A stretch of DNA of 64,000 nt from Labia minor (GCA_963082975.1 OY720348.1:60735461-60799460); one strand, 5' to 3'. Shown: positions 42,201 through 55,966, counted from the stretch's first letter. Numbers and translations are program-made. The notes: generated by a model not told the origin, from the sequence alone.

Positions 42201-45200
42201 CTAGATCCTTTTTTTGAACAATGGTTTTTTCATTTTTTTAAAATTCCAATTCCTTCAGGGTAAATTTCAACCCCTTATTTTTTACATTCAATTCAAAAAA
42301 TAAAACATTTCCAATAATAATTTTTAAATTATTTTTCTTTTAAATCATTTACAAAAATGTATATTTTTATATTAAATTATTTCTAATTTACAAAAAACAT
42401 CAATTAAAGAACCCTTATATAAAACCACCCTTTTTTCAAATTATTAAGATATTTTTTAGAAATGCTGTAATTAATTTGATTATCTATAGTTTACTCTTAT
42501 CTAGGTCCTTATCTTAAAAAATATTTTTTTCATTTTTTTTAATATTCCAATTCCTTCAGGGTAAATCTCAACCCCTTATTTTTAACTTTCAATTCAAAAA
42601 ATAAAACATTTCCAATAATAATTTTTAAATTATTTTTCTTTTAAATTATTTACAAAAATGTATATTTTTATATTAAATTATTTCTAATTTACAAAAAACA
42701 TCAATTAAAGAACCCTTATAAAAAACCACCCTTTTATCAAATTAATAAAATTTCTATTAGAAATGCTGTAATTAATTTGATTATCTATAGTTTACTCTTA
42801 TCTAGGTCCTTATCTTAAAAAATATTTTTTTCATTTTTTTTAAAATTCCAATTCCTTCAGGGTAAATCTCAACCCTTTATTTTTAACTTTCAATTCAAAA
42901 AATAAACCATTTCCAATAATAATTATTAAATTTTTTTTCTTTTTATTATTTACAAAAATGTATATTTTTATATTAAATTATTTCTAATTTACAAAAAACA
43001 TCAATTAAAGAACCCTTATAAAAAACCACCCTTTTATCAAATTAATAAAATTTCTATTAGAAATGCTGTAATTAATTTGATTATCTATAGTTTACTCTTA
43101 TCTAGGTCCTTATCTTAAAAAATATTTTTTTCATTATTTTTAATATTCCAATTCCTTCAGGGTAAATCTCAACCCCTTATTTTTAACTTTCAATTCAAAA
43201 AATAAAACATTTCCAATAATAATTTTTAAATTATTTTTCTTTTAAATTATTTACAAAAATGTATATTTTTATATTAAATTATTTCTAATTTACAAAAAAT
43301 ATCAATTAAAGAACCCTTATAAAAAACCACCCTTTTATCAAATTAATAAAATTTCTATTAGAAATGCTGTAATTAATTTGATTATCTATAGTTTACTCTT
43401 ATCTAGGTCCTTATCTTAAAAAATATTTTTTTCATTTTTTTTAAAATTCCAATTCCTTCAGGGTAAATCTCAACCCTTTATTTTTAACTTTCAATTCAAA
43501 AAATAAACCATTTCCAATAATAATTATTAAATTTTTTTTCTTTTTATTATTTACAAAAATGTATATTTTTATATTAAATTATTTCTAATTTACAAAAAAC
43601 ATCAATTAAAGAACCCTTATAAAAAACCACCCTTTTATCAAATTAATAAAATTTCTATTAGAAATGCTGTAATTAATTTGATTATCTATAGTTTACTCTT
43701 ATCTAGGTCCTTATCTTAAAAAATATTTTTTTCATTTTTTTTAATATTCCAATTCCTTCAGGGTAAATCTCAACCCCTTATTTTTAACTTTCAATTCAAA
43801 AAATAAAACATTTCCAATAATAATTTTTAAATTTTTTTTCTTTTAAATCATTTACAAAAATGTATATTTTTATATTAAATTATTTCTAATTAACAAAAAA
43901 GATCAATTAAAGAACCCTTATATAATAATTATAATATATATAAAGTATATGAATTGGAAATAGTGAAATGGGATAAAGAATAATATTTAATAATTAGAAA
44001 TGAAATTTGGTTGAAATTGGATGAAAAATATAGAAATTATATTGATAAATATGTAAAGCGGGTGGAAAGTGGGTGGTGAATGCGCGCGAGCAGCCGTAGA
44101 TTTGGTTGCCTAACTCCAAGGGGCAAAGTAAAAATTTCAATTTTTCTATGAAAAAAACATGAAATTTTATAACAATCAACCCCTATTTTTTATGATTGGA
44201 TATTGTTTTAATTTGTATTTCTGACAGGGGGTGTACTCAATAGGGGGAATAAAAATTTCATCCATTTTGCTCTAAATCACCCCTAAGTACGTTTTTTCTT
44301 AGAAAAACACCCTTTTTTGAATTTATTCAAATTTCTCTTAAAATGATTTAATTAATTTCATTATCTATAGTTCAATCTTATCTAGATCCTTTTTTTGAAC
44401 AATGGTTTTTTCATTTTTTTAAAATTCCAATTCCTTCAGGGTAAATTTCAACCCCTTATTTTTTACATTCAATTCAAAAAATAAAACATTTCCAATAATA
44501 ATTTTTAAATTATTTTTCTTTTAAATCATTTACAAAAATGTATATTTTTATATTAAATTATTTCTAATTTACAAAAAACATCAATTAAAGAACCCTTATA
44601 TAAAACCACCCTTTTTTCAAATTATTAAGATTTTTATTAGAAATGCTGTAATTAATTTGATTATCTATAGTTTACTCTTATCTAGGTCCTTATCTTAAAA
44701 AATATTTTTTTCATTTTTTTTAATATTCCAATTCCTTCAGGGTAAATCTCAACCCCTTATTTTTAACTTTCAATTCAAAAAATAAAACATTTCCAATAAT
44801 AATTTTTAAATTATTTTTCTTTTAAATTATTTACAAAAATGTATATTTTTATATTAAATTATTTCTAATTTACAAAAAACATCAATTAAAGAACCCTTAT
44901 AAAAAACCACCCTTTTATCAAATTAATAAAATTTCTATTAGAAATGCTGTAATTAATTTGATTATCTATAGTTTACTCTTATCTAGGTCCTTATCTTAAA
45001 AAATATTTTTTTCATTTTTTTTAATATTCGAATTCCTTCAGGGTAAATCTCAACCCCTTATTTTTAACTTTCAATTCAAAAAATAAAACATTTCCAATAA
45101 TAATTTTTAAATTTTTTTTCTTTTAAATTATTTACAAAAATGTATATTTTTATATTAAATTATTTCTAATTTACAAAAAACATCAATTAAAGAACCCTTA

Positions 45201-45962
45201 TAAAAAACCACCCTTTTATCAAATTAATAAAATTTCTATTAGAAATGCTGTAATTAATTTGATTATCTATAGTTTACTCTTATCTAGGTCCTTATCTTAT
45301 AAAATATTTTTTTCATTTTTTTTAATATTCCAATTCCTTCAGGGTAAATCTCAACCCCTTATTTTTAACTTTCAATTCAAAAAATAAAACATTTCCAATA
45401 ATAATTTTTAAATTTTTTTTCTTTTAAATCATTTACAAAAATGTATATTTTTATATTAAATTATTTCTAATTAACAAAAAAAATCAATTAAAGAACCCTT
45501 ATATAATAATTATAATATATATAAAGTATATGAATTGGAAATAGTGAAATGGGATAAAGAATAATATTTAATAATTAGAAATGAAATTTGGTTGAAATTG
45601 GATGAAAAATATAGAAATTATATTGATAAATATGTAAAGCGGGTGGAAAGTGGGTGGTGAATGCGCGCGAGCAGCCGTAGATTTGGTTGCCTAACTCCAA
45701 GGGGCAAAGTAAAAATTTCAATTTTTCTATGAAAAAAACATGAAATTTTATAACAATCAACCCCTATTTTTTATGATTGGATATTGTTTTAATTGGTATT
45801 TCTGACAGGGGGTGTACTCAATAGGGGGAATAAAAATTTCATCCATTTTGCTCTAAATCACCCCTAAGTACGTTTTTTCTTAGAAAAACACCCTTTTTTG
45901 AATTTATTCAAATTTCTCTTAAAATGATTTAATTAATTTCATTATCTATAGTTCAATCTTAT
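42201..45962 (+). repeat. 3,762-bp block, copy 3 (units U25-U26)
   Basis: U25 (2181 bp, E-A-B''-A'-B''-D) and U26 (1581 bp, E-A-C-D); modules at 43922 and 45503. Confidence 0.9.
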
Positions 45963-48143
45963 CTAGATCCTTTTTTTGAACAATGGTTTTTTCATTTTTT
46001 TAAAATTCCAATTCCTTCAGGGTAAATTTCAACCCCTTATTTTTTACATTCAATTCAAAAAATAAAACATTTCCAATAATAATTTTTAAATTATTTTTCT
46101 TTTAAATCATTTACAAAAATGTATATTTTTATATTAAATTATTTCTAATTTACAAAAAACATCAATTAAAGAACCCTTATATAAAACCACCCTTTTTTCA
46201 AATTATTAAGATATTTTTTAGAAATGCTGTAATTAATTTGATTATCTATAGTTTACTCTTATCTAGGTCCTTATCTTAAAAAATATTTTTTTCATTTTTT
46301 TTAATATTCCAATTCCTTCAGGGTAAATCTCAACCCCTTATTTTTAACTTTCAATTCAAAAAATAAAACATTTCCAATAATAATTTTTAAATTATTTTTC
46401 TTTTAAATTATTTACAAAAATGTATATTTTTATATTAAATTATTTCTAATTTACAAAAAACATCAATTAAAGAACCCTTATAAAAAACCACCCTTTTATC
46501 AAATTAATAAAATTTCTATTAGAAATGCTGTAATTAATTTGATTATCTATAGTTTACTCTTATCTAGGTCCTTATCTTAAAAAATATTTTTTTCATTTTT
46601 TTTAAAATTCCAATTCCTTCAGGGTAAATCTCAACCCTTTATTTTTAACTTTCAATTCAAAAAATAAACCATTTCCAATAATAATTATTAAATTTTTTTT
46701 CTTTTTATTATTTACAAAAATGTATATTTTTATATTAAATTATTTCTAATTTACAAAAAACATCAATTAAAGAACCCTTATAAAAAACCACCCTTTTATC
46801 AAATTAATAAAATTTCTATTAGAAATGCTGTAATTAATTTGATTATCTATAGTTTACTCTTATCTAGGTCCTTATCTTAAAAAATATTTTTTTCATTATT
46901 TTTAATATTCCAATTCCTTCAGGGTAAATCTCAACCCCTTATTTTTAACTTTCAATTCAAAAAATAAAACATTTCCAATAATAATTTTTAAATTATTTTT
47001 CTTTTAAATTATTTACAAAAATGTATATTTTTATATTAAATTATTTCTAATTTACAAAAAATATCAATTAAAGAACCCTTATAAAAAACCACCCTTTTAT
47101 CAAATTAATAAAATTTCTATTAGAAATGCTGTAATTAATTTGATTATCTATAGTTTACTCTTATCTAGGTCCTTATCTTAAAAAATATTTTTTTCATTTT
47201 TTTTAAAATTCCAATTCCTTCAGGGTAAATCTCAACCCTTTATTTTTAACTTTCAATTCAAAAAATAAACCATTTCCAATAATAATTATTAAATTTTTTT
47301 TCTTTTTATTATTTACAAAAATGTATATTTTTATATTAAATTATTTCTAATTTACAAAAAACATCAATTAAAGAACCCTTATAAAAAACCACCCTTTTAT
47401 CAAATTAATAAAATTTCTATTAGAAATGCTGTAATTAATTTGATTATCTATAGTTTACTCTTATCTAGGTCCTTATCTTAAAAAATATTTTTTTCATTTT
47501 TTTTAATATTCCAATTCCTTCAGGGTAAATCTCAACCCCTTATTTTTAACTTTCAATTCAAAAAATAAAACATTTCCAATAATAATTTTTAAATTTTTTT
47601 TCTTTTAAATCATTTACAAAAATGTATATTTTTATATTAAATTATTTCTAATTAACAAAAAAGATCAATTAAAGAACCCTTATATAATAATTATAATATA
47701 TATAAAGTATATGAATTGGAAATAGTGAAATGGGATAAAGAATAATATTTAATAATTAGAAATGAAATTTGGTTGAAATTGGATGAAAAATATAGAAATT
47801 ATATTGATAAATATGTAAAGTGGGTGGAAAGTGGGTGGTGAATGCGCGCGAGCAGCCGTAGATTCGGTTGCCTAACTCCAAGGGGCAAAGTAAAAATTTC
47901 AATTTTTCTATGAAAAAAACATGAAATTTTATAACAATCAACCCCTATTTTTTATGATTGGATATTGTTTTAATTGGTATTTCTGACAGGGGGTGTACTC
48001 AATAGGGGGAATAAAAATTTCATCCATTTTGCTCTAAATCACCCCTAAGTACGTTTTTTCTTAGAAAAACACCCTTTTTTGAATTTATTCAAATTTCTCT
48101 TAAAATGATTTAATTAATTTCATTATCTATAGTTCAATCTTAT
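45963..48143 (+). repeat. Higher-order unit U27, 2181 bp: E-A-B''-A'-B''-D
   Basis: Last of the long units. Its module (47684-48064) has aaagtgggtgg instead of aaagcgggtgg, and attcggttgcc. Confidence 0.87.
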
Positions 48144-49122
48144 CTAGATCCTTTTTTTGAACAATGGTTTTTTCATTTTTTTAAAATTCCAATTCCTTCA
48201 GGGTAAATTTCAACCCCTTATTTTTTACATTCAATTCAAAAAATAAAACATTTCCAATAATAATTTTTAAATTATTTTTCTTTTAAATTATTTACAAAAA
48301 TGTATATTTTTATATTAAATTATTTCTAATTTACAAAAAACATCAATTAAAGAACCCTTATAAAAAACCACCCTTTTATCAAATTAATAAAATTTCTATT
48401 AGAAATGCTGTAATTAATTTGATTATCTATAGTTTACTCTTATCTAGGTCCTTATCTTAAAAAATATTTTTTTCATTTTTTTTAATATTCCAATTCCTTC
48501 AGGGTAAATCTCAACCCCTTATTTTTAACTTTCAATTCAAAAAATAAAACATTTCCAATAATAATTTTTAAATTTTTTTTCTTTTAAATCATTTACAAAA
48601 ATGTATATTTTTATATTAAATTATTTCTAATTTACAAAAAATATCAATTAAAGAACCCTTATATAATAATTATAATATATATAAAGTATATGAATTGGAA
48701 ATAGTGAAATGGGATAAAGAATAATATTTAATAATTAGAAATGAAATTTGGTTGAAATTGGATGAAAAATATAGAAATTATATTGATAAATATGTAAAGT
48801 GGGTGGAAAGTGGGTGGTGAATGCGCGCGAGCAGCCGTAGATTAGGTTGCCTAACTCCAAGGGGCAAAGTAAAAATTTCAATTTTTCTATGAAAAAAACA
48901 TGAAATTTTATAACAATCAACCCCTATTTTTTATGATTGGATATTGTTTTAATTGGTATTTCTGACAGGGGGTGTACTCAATAGGGGGAATAAAAATTTC
49001 ATCCATTTTGCTCTAAATCACCCCTAAGTACGTTTTTTCTTAGAAAAACACCCTTTTTTGAATTTATTCAAATTTCTCTTAAAATGATTTAATTAATTTC
49101 ATTAACTATAGTTCAATCTTAT
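48144..49122 (+). repeat. Higher-order unit U28, 979 bp: E/A hybrid-D, the minimal unit
   Basis: The first monomer starts as E but switches to A-type sequence (ttttaaattattt, cttataaaaaaccacccttttatc). D ends with the A' marker aaaaaatatcaa before its module (48663-49043), which has aaagtgggtgg and attaggttgcc. Confidence 0.87.
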
Positions 49123-50702
49123 CTAGATCCTTTTTTTGAACAATGGTTTTTTCATTTTTTTAAAATTCCAATTCCTTCAGGGTAAATTTCAACCCCTTAT
49201 TTTTTACATTCAATTCAAAAAATAAAACATTTCCAATAATAATTTTTAAATTATTTTTCTTTTAAATCATTTACAAAAATGTATATTTTTATATTAAATT
49301 ATTTCTAATTTACAAAAAACATCAATTAAAGAACCCTTATATAAAACCACCCTTTTTTCAAATTATTAAGATATTTTTTAGAAATGCTGTAATTAATTTG
49401 ATTATCTATAGTTTACTCTTATCTAGGTCCTTATCTTAAAAAATATTTTTTTCATTTTTTTTAATATTCCAATTCCTTCAGGGTAAATCTCAACCCCTTA
49501 TTTTTAACTTTCAATTCAAAAAATAAAACATTTCCAATAATAATTTTTAAATTATTTTTCTTTTAAATTATTTACAAAAATGTATATTTTTATATTAAAT
49601 TATTTCTAATTTACAAAAAACATCAATTAAAGAACCCTTATAAAAAACCACCCTTTTATCAAATTAATAAAATTTCTATTAGAAATGCTGTAATTAATTT
49701 GATTATCTATAGTTTACTCTTATCTAGGTCCTTATCTTAAAAAATATTTTTTTCATTTTTTTTAAAATTCCAATTCCTTCAGGGTAAATCTCAACCCTTT
49801 ATTTTTAACTTTCAATTCAAAAAATAAACCATTTCCAATAATAATTATTAAATTTTTTTTCTTTTTATTATTTACAAAAATGTATATTTTTATATTAAAT
49901 TATTTCTAATTTACAAAAAACATCAATTAAAGAACCCTTATAAAAAACCACCCTTTTATCAAATTAATAAAATTTCTATTAGAAATGCTGTAATTAATTT
50001 GATTATCTATAGTTTACTCTTATCTAGGTCCTTATCTTAAAAAATATTTTTTTCATTTTTTTTAATATTCCAATTCCTTCAGGGTAAATCTCAACCCCTT
50101 ATTTTTAACTTTCAATTCAAAAAATAAAACATTTCCAATAATAATTTTTAAATTTTTTTTCTTTTAAATCATTTACAAAAATGTATATTTTTATATTAAA
50201 TTATTTCTAATTAACAAAAAAGATCAATTAAAGAACCCTTATATAATAATTATAATATATATAAAGTATATGAATTGGAAATAGTGAAATGGGATAAAGA
50301 ATAATATTTAATAATTAGAAATGAAATTTGGTTGAAATTGGATGAAAAATATAGAAATTATATTGATAAATATGTAAAGCGGGTGGAAAGTGGGTGGTGA
50401 ATGCGCGCGAGCAGCCGTAGATTCGGTTGCCTAACTCCAAGGGGCAAAGTAAAAATTTCAATTTTTCTATGAAAAAAACATGAAATTTTATAACAATCAA
50501 CCCCTATTTTTTATGATTGGATATTGTTTTAATTGGTATTTCTGACAGGGGGTGTGCTCAATAGGGGGAATAAAAATTTCATCCATTTTGCTCTAAATCA
50601 CCCCTAAGTACGTTTTTTCTTAGAAAAACACCCTTTTTTGAATTTATTCAAATTTCTCTTAAAATGATTTAATTAATTTCATTATCTATAGTTCAATCTT
50701 AT
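49123..50702 (+). repeat. Higher-order unit U29, 1580 bp: E-A-B''-D
   Basis: Monomers near 49123, 49424, 49725 and 50025; module 50243-50623 with attcggttgcc and ggtgtgctc. Confidence 0.85.
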
Positions 50703-52282
50703 CTAGATCCTTTTTTTGAACAATGGTTTTTTCATTTTTTTAAAATTCCAATTCCTTCAGGGTAAATTTCAACCCCTTATTTTTTACATTCAATTCAAAA
50801 AATAAAACATTTCCAATAATAATTTTTAAATTATTTTTCTTTTAAATCATTTACAAAAATGTATATTTTTATATTAAATTATTTCTAATTTACAAAAAAC
50901 ATCAATTAAAGAACCCTTATATAAAACCACCCTTTTTTCAAATTATTAAGATATTTTTTAGAAATGCTGTAATTAATTTGATTATCTATAGTTTACTCTT
51001 ATCTAGGTCCTTATCTTAAAAAATATTTTTTTCATTTTTTTTAATATTCCAATTCCTTCAGGGTAAATCTCAACCCCTTATTTTTAACTTTCAATTCAAA
51101 AAATAAAACATTTCCAATAATAATTTTTAAATTATTTTTCTTTTAAATTATTTACAAAAATGTATATTTTTATATTAAATTATTTCTAATTTACAAAAAA
51201 CATCAATTAAAGAACCCTTATAAAAAACCACCCTTTTATCAAATTAATAAAATTTCTATTAGAAATGCTGTAATTAATTTGATTATCTATAGTTTACTCT
51301 TATCTAGGTCCTTATCTTAAAAAATATTTTTTTCATTTTTTTTAAAATTCCAATTCCTTCAGGGTAAATCTCAACCCTTTATTTTTAACTTTCAATTCAA
51401 AAAATAAACCATTTCCAATAATAATTATTAAATTTTTTTTCTTTTTATTATTTACAAAAATGTATATTTTTATATTAAATTATTTCTAATTTACAAAGAA
51501 CATCAATTAAAGAACCCTTATAAAAAACCACCCTTTTATCAAATTAATAAAATTTCTATTAGAAATGCTGTAATTAATTTGATTATCTATAGTTTACTCT
51601 TATCTAGGTCCTTATCTTAAAAAATATTTTTTTCATTTTTTTTAATATTCCAATTCCTTCAGGGTAAATCTCAACCCCTTATTTTTAACTTTCAATTCAA
51701 AAAATAAAACATTTCCAATAATAATTTTTAAATTTTTTTTCTTTTAAATCATTTACAAAAATGTATATTTTTATATTAAATTATTTCTAATTAACAAAAA
51801 AGATCAATTAAAGAACCCTTATATAATAATTATAATATATATAAAGTATATGAATTGGAAATAGTGAAATGGGATAAAGAATAATATTTAATAATTAAAA
51901 ATGAAATTTGGTTGAAATTGGATGAAAAATATAGAAATTATATTGATAAATATGTAAAGCGGGTGGAAAGTGGGTGGTGAATGCGCGCGAGCAGCCGTAG
52001 ATTTGGTTGCCTAACTCCAAGGGGCAACGTAAAAATTTCAATTTTTCTATGAAAAAAACATGAAATTTTATAACAATCAACCCCTATTTTTTATGATTGG
52101 ATATTGTTTTAATTGGTATTTCTGACAGGGGGTGTACTCAATAGGGGGAATAAAAATTTCATCCATTTTGCTCTAAATCACCCCTAAGTACGTTTTTTAT
52201 TAGAAAAACACCCTTTTTTGAATTTATTCAAATTTCTCTTAAAATGATTTAATTAATTTCATTATCTATAGTTCAATCTTAT
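50703..52282 (+). repeat. Higher-order unit U30, 1580 bp: E-A-B''-D
   Basis: B'' has ttacaaagaacatc, found again in U32. The module (51823-52203) has attaaaaatgaa, gggcaacgta and cgttttttattag. Confidence 0.85.
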
Positions 52283-53562
52283 CTAGATCCTTTTTTTGAA
52301 CAATGGTTTTTTCATTTTTTTAAAATTCCAATTCCTTCAGGGTAAATTTCAACCCCTTATTTTTTACATTCAATTCAAAAAATAAAACATTTCCAATAAT
52401 AATTTTTAAATTATTTTTCTTTTAAATTATTTACAAAAATGTATATTTTTATATTAAATTATTTCTAATTTACAAAAAACATCAATTAAAGAACGCTTAT
52501 AAAAAACCACCCTTTTTTCAAATTATTAAGATTTTTATTAGAAATGCTGTAATTAATTTGATTATCTATAGTTTACTCTTATCTAGGTCCTTATCTTAAA
52601 AAATATTTTTTTCACTTTTTTTAATATTCCAATTCCTTTAGGGTAAATCTCAACCCCTTATTTTTAACTTTCAATTCAAAAAATAAAACATTTCCAATAA
52701 TAATTTTTAAATTATTTTTCTTTTAAATTATTTACAAAAATGTATATTTTTATATTAAATTATTTCTAATTTACAAAAAACATCAATTAAAGAACCCTTA
52801 TAAAAAACCACCATTTTATCAAATTAATAAAATTTCTATTAGAAATGCTGTAATTAATTTGATTATCTATAGTTTACTCTTATCTAGGTCCTTATCTTAA
52901 AAAATATTTTTTTCATTTTTTTTAATATTCCAATTCCTTCAGGGTAAATCTCAACCCCTTATTTTTAACTTTCAATTCAAAAAATAAAACATTTCCAATA
53001 ATAATTTTTAAATTTTTTTTCTTTTAAATCATTTACAAAAATGTATATTTTTATATTAAATTATTTCTAATTAACAAAAAAGATCAATTAAAGAACCCTT
53101 ATATAATAATTATAATATATATAAAGTATATGAATTGGAAATAGTGAAATGGGATAAAGAATAATATTTAATAATTAGAAATGAAATTTGGTTGAAATTG
53201 GATGAAAAATATAGAAATTATATTGATAAATATGTAAAGCGGGTGGAAAGTGGGTGGTGAATGCGCGCGAGCAACCGTAGATTTGGTTGCCTAACTCCAA
53301 GGGGCAAAGTAAAAATTTCAATTTTTCTATGAAAAAAACATGAAATTTTATAACAATCAACCCCTATTTTTTATGATTGGATATTGTTTTAATTGGTATT
53401 TCTGACAGGGGGTGTACTCAATAGGGGGAATAAAAATTTCATCCATTTTGCTCTAAATCACCCCTAAGTACGTTTTTTATTAGAAAAACACCCTTTTTTG
53501 AATTTATTCAAATTTCTCTTAAAATGATTTAATTAATTTCATTATCTATAGTTCAATCTTAT
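52283..53562 (+). repeat. Higher-order unit U31, 1280 bp: E-A-D
   Basis: A has ttcactttttttaat and cctttagggtaa. E has gaacgcttat. The module (53103-53483) has gcaaccgtag and cgttttttattag. It carries more private changes than central units. Confidence 0.85.
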
Positions 53563-55443
53563 CTAGATCCTTTTTTTGAACAATGGTTTTTTCATTTTTT
53601 TAAAATTCCAATTCCTTCAGGGTAAATTTCAACCCCTTATTTTTTACATTCAATTCAAAAAATAAAACATTTCCAATAATAATTTTTAAATTATTTTTCT
53701 TTTAAATCATTTACAAAAATGTATATTTTTATATTAAATTATTTCTAATTTACAAAAAACATCAATTAAAGAACCCTTATATAAAACCACCCTTTTTTCA
53801 AATTATTAAGATATTTTTTAGAAATGCTGTAATTAATTTGATTATCTATAGTTTACTCTTATCTAGGTCCTTATCTTAAAAAATATTTTTTTCATTTTTT
53901 TTAATATTCCAATTCCTTCAGGGTAAATCTCAACCCCTTATTTTTAACTTTCAATTCAAAAAATAAAACATTTCCAATAATAATTTTTAAATTATTTTTC
54001 TTTTAAATTATTTACAAAAATGTATATTTTTATATTAAATTATTTCTAATTTACAAAAAACATCAATTAAAGAACCCTTATAAAAAACCACCCTTTTATC
54101 AAATTAATAAAATTTCTATTAGAAATGCTGTAATTAATTTGATTATCTATAGTTTACTCTTATCTAGGTCCTTATCTTAAAAAATATTTTTTTCATTTTT
54201 TTTAAAATTCCAATTCCTACAGGGTAAATCTCAACCCTTTATTTTTAACTTTCAATTCAAAAAATAAACCATTTCCAATAATAATTATTAAATTTTTTTT
54301 CTTTTTATTATTTACAAAAATGTATATTTTTATATTAAATTATTTCTAATTTACAAAGAACATCAATTAAAGAACCCTTATAAAAAACCACCCTTTTATC
54401 AAATTATTAAGATTTTTATTAGAAATGCTGTAATTAATTTGATTATCTATAGTTTACTCTTATCTAGGTCCTTATCTTAAAAAATATTTTTTTCACTTTT
54501 TTTAATATTCCAATTCCTTTAGGGTAAATCTCAACCCCTTATTTTTAACTTTCAATTCAAAAAATAAAACATTTCCAATAATAATTTTTAAATTATTTTT
54601 CTTTTAAATTATTTACAAACATGTATATTTTTATATTAAATTATTTCTAATTTACAAAAAACATCAATTAAAGAACCCTTATAAAAAACCACCCTTTTAT
54701 CAAATTAACAAAATTTCTATTAGAAATGCTGTAATTAATTTGATTATCTATAGTTTACTCTTATCTAGGTCCTTATCTTAAAAAATATTTTTTTCATTTT
54801 TTTTAATATTCCAATTCCTTCAGGGTAAATCTCAACCCCTTATTTTTAACTTTCAATTCAAAAAATAAAACATTTCCAATAATAATTTTTATTTTTTTTT
54901 TCTTTTAAATCATTTACAAAAATGTATATTTTTATATTAAATTATTTCTAATTAACAAAAAACATCAATTAAAGAACCCTTATATAATAATTATAATATA
55001 TATAAAGTATATGAAGTGGAAATAGTGAAATGGGATAAAGAATAATATTTAATAATTAGAAATGAAATTTGGTTGAAATTGGATGAAAAATATAGAAATT
55101 ATATTGATAAATATGTAAAGCGGGTGGAAAGTGGGTGGTGAATGCGCGCGAGCAGCCGTAGATTTGGTTGCCTAACTCCAAGGGGCAAAGTAAAAATTTC
55201 AATTTTTCTATGAAAAAAACATGAAATTTTATAACAATCAACCCCTATTTTTTATGATTGGATATTGTTTTAATTGGTATTTCTGACAGGGGGTGTACTC
55301 AATAGGGGGAATAAAAATTTCATCCATTTTGCTCTAAATCACCCCTAAGTACGTTTTTTCTTAGAAAAACACCCTTTTTTGAATTTATTCAAATTTCTCT
55401 TAAAATGATTTAATTAATTTCATTATCTATAGTTCAATCTTAT
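53563..55443 (+). repeat. Higher-order unit U32, 1881 bp: E-A-B''-A-D
   Basis: B'' has cctacagggtaa and an E-like end (caaattattaag). The second A repeats the ttcactttttttaat and cctttaggg markers of U31. D has an altered T-rich run. The last complete module (54984-55364) reads gaagtggaaatag. Confidence 0.85.
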
Positions 55444-55821
55444 CTAGATCCTTTTTTTGAACAATGGTTTTTTCATTTTTTTAATATTCCAATTCCTTCA
55501 GGGTAAATCTCAACCCCTTATTTTTAACTTTCAATTCAAAAAATAAAACATTTCCAATAATAATTTTTCTTTTTTTTTTCTTTTAAATCATTTACAAAAA
55601 TGTATATTTTTATATTAAATTATTTCTAATTAACAAAAAACATCAATTAAAGAACTCTTATATAATAATTATAATATATATAAAGTATATGAAGTGGAAA
55701 TAGTGAAATGGGATAAAGAATAATATTTAATAATTAGAAATGAAATTTGGTTGAAATTGGATGAAAAATATAGAAATTATATTGATAAATATGTAAAGCG
55801 GGTGGAAAGTGGGTGGTGAAT
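55444..55821 (+). repeat. Terminal truncated unit U33: E/D hybrid with a cut module
   Basis: It starts as E (ctagatcctttttttgaac) and quickly switches to D-type sequence (ttaatattcc, aaatcattt, ctaattaac). It carries only the first ~159 bp of the module (55663-55821), which breaks off after gggtggtgaat, just before the CpG run. Confidence 0.9.
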
Positions 55822-55966
55822 TTCGAAAAACTTTACAATTTTGTTGAAAAAATGTCTAAATATTTCATCAAATTTCAAATAAGTTTTATTTCTAATCATT
55901 AAATAATATTTATATCCTATTTCACTATTTCAATTTTATTTACTTATACGATATTTATTATTATTA
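55663..55966. repeat. Fold-back (inverted repeat) at the array boundary
   Basis: The module start at 55,663-55,799 is followed, after about 35 bp, by its diverged reverse complement at about 55,833-55,966. Matching blocks include atttctaatcattaaataat, tatttcatcaaatttca and cctatttcactattt against the complement of the module. The array thus ends at a palindromic junction. Confidence 0.8.

Larger units (their letters stand above)
1..55821 (+). repeat. Satellite array with nested higher-order repeats, right end only
   Basis: All monomers lie in the same orientation, without gaps or foreign insertions. The monomer is about 300 bp and starts at ctaggtcc or ctagatcc. Landmarks shared by every copy are the block ttccttcagggtaaat, the run caaaaatgtatatttttat and, in plain copies, gaaatgctgtaattaattt. 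Every second to sixth monomer carries an extra module of about 376 bp, which defines higher-order units of 979, 1280, 1580, 1880 or 2181 bp. The array starts before the window, since position 1 is already a monomer start, and ends at 55,821. No gene is visible. A centromeric or heterochromatic role fits this architecture in general but is inference; only the repeat structure is seen. Confidence 0.98.

Noticed and set aside
1-55821. CRISPR-like array
   Set aside because: Direct repeats are about 300 bp and contiguous, with no unique spacers, and the genome context is eukaryotic.
1-55821. CENP-B-box-type motif in the monomers
   Set aside because: No match to the known vertebrate box pattern was found; a centromere role is left as inference from the array architecture.
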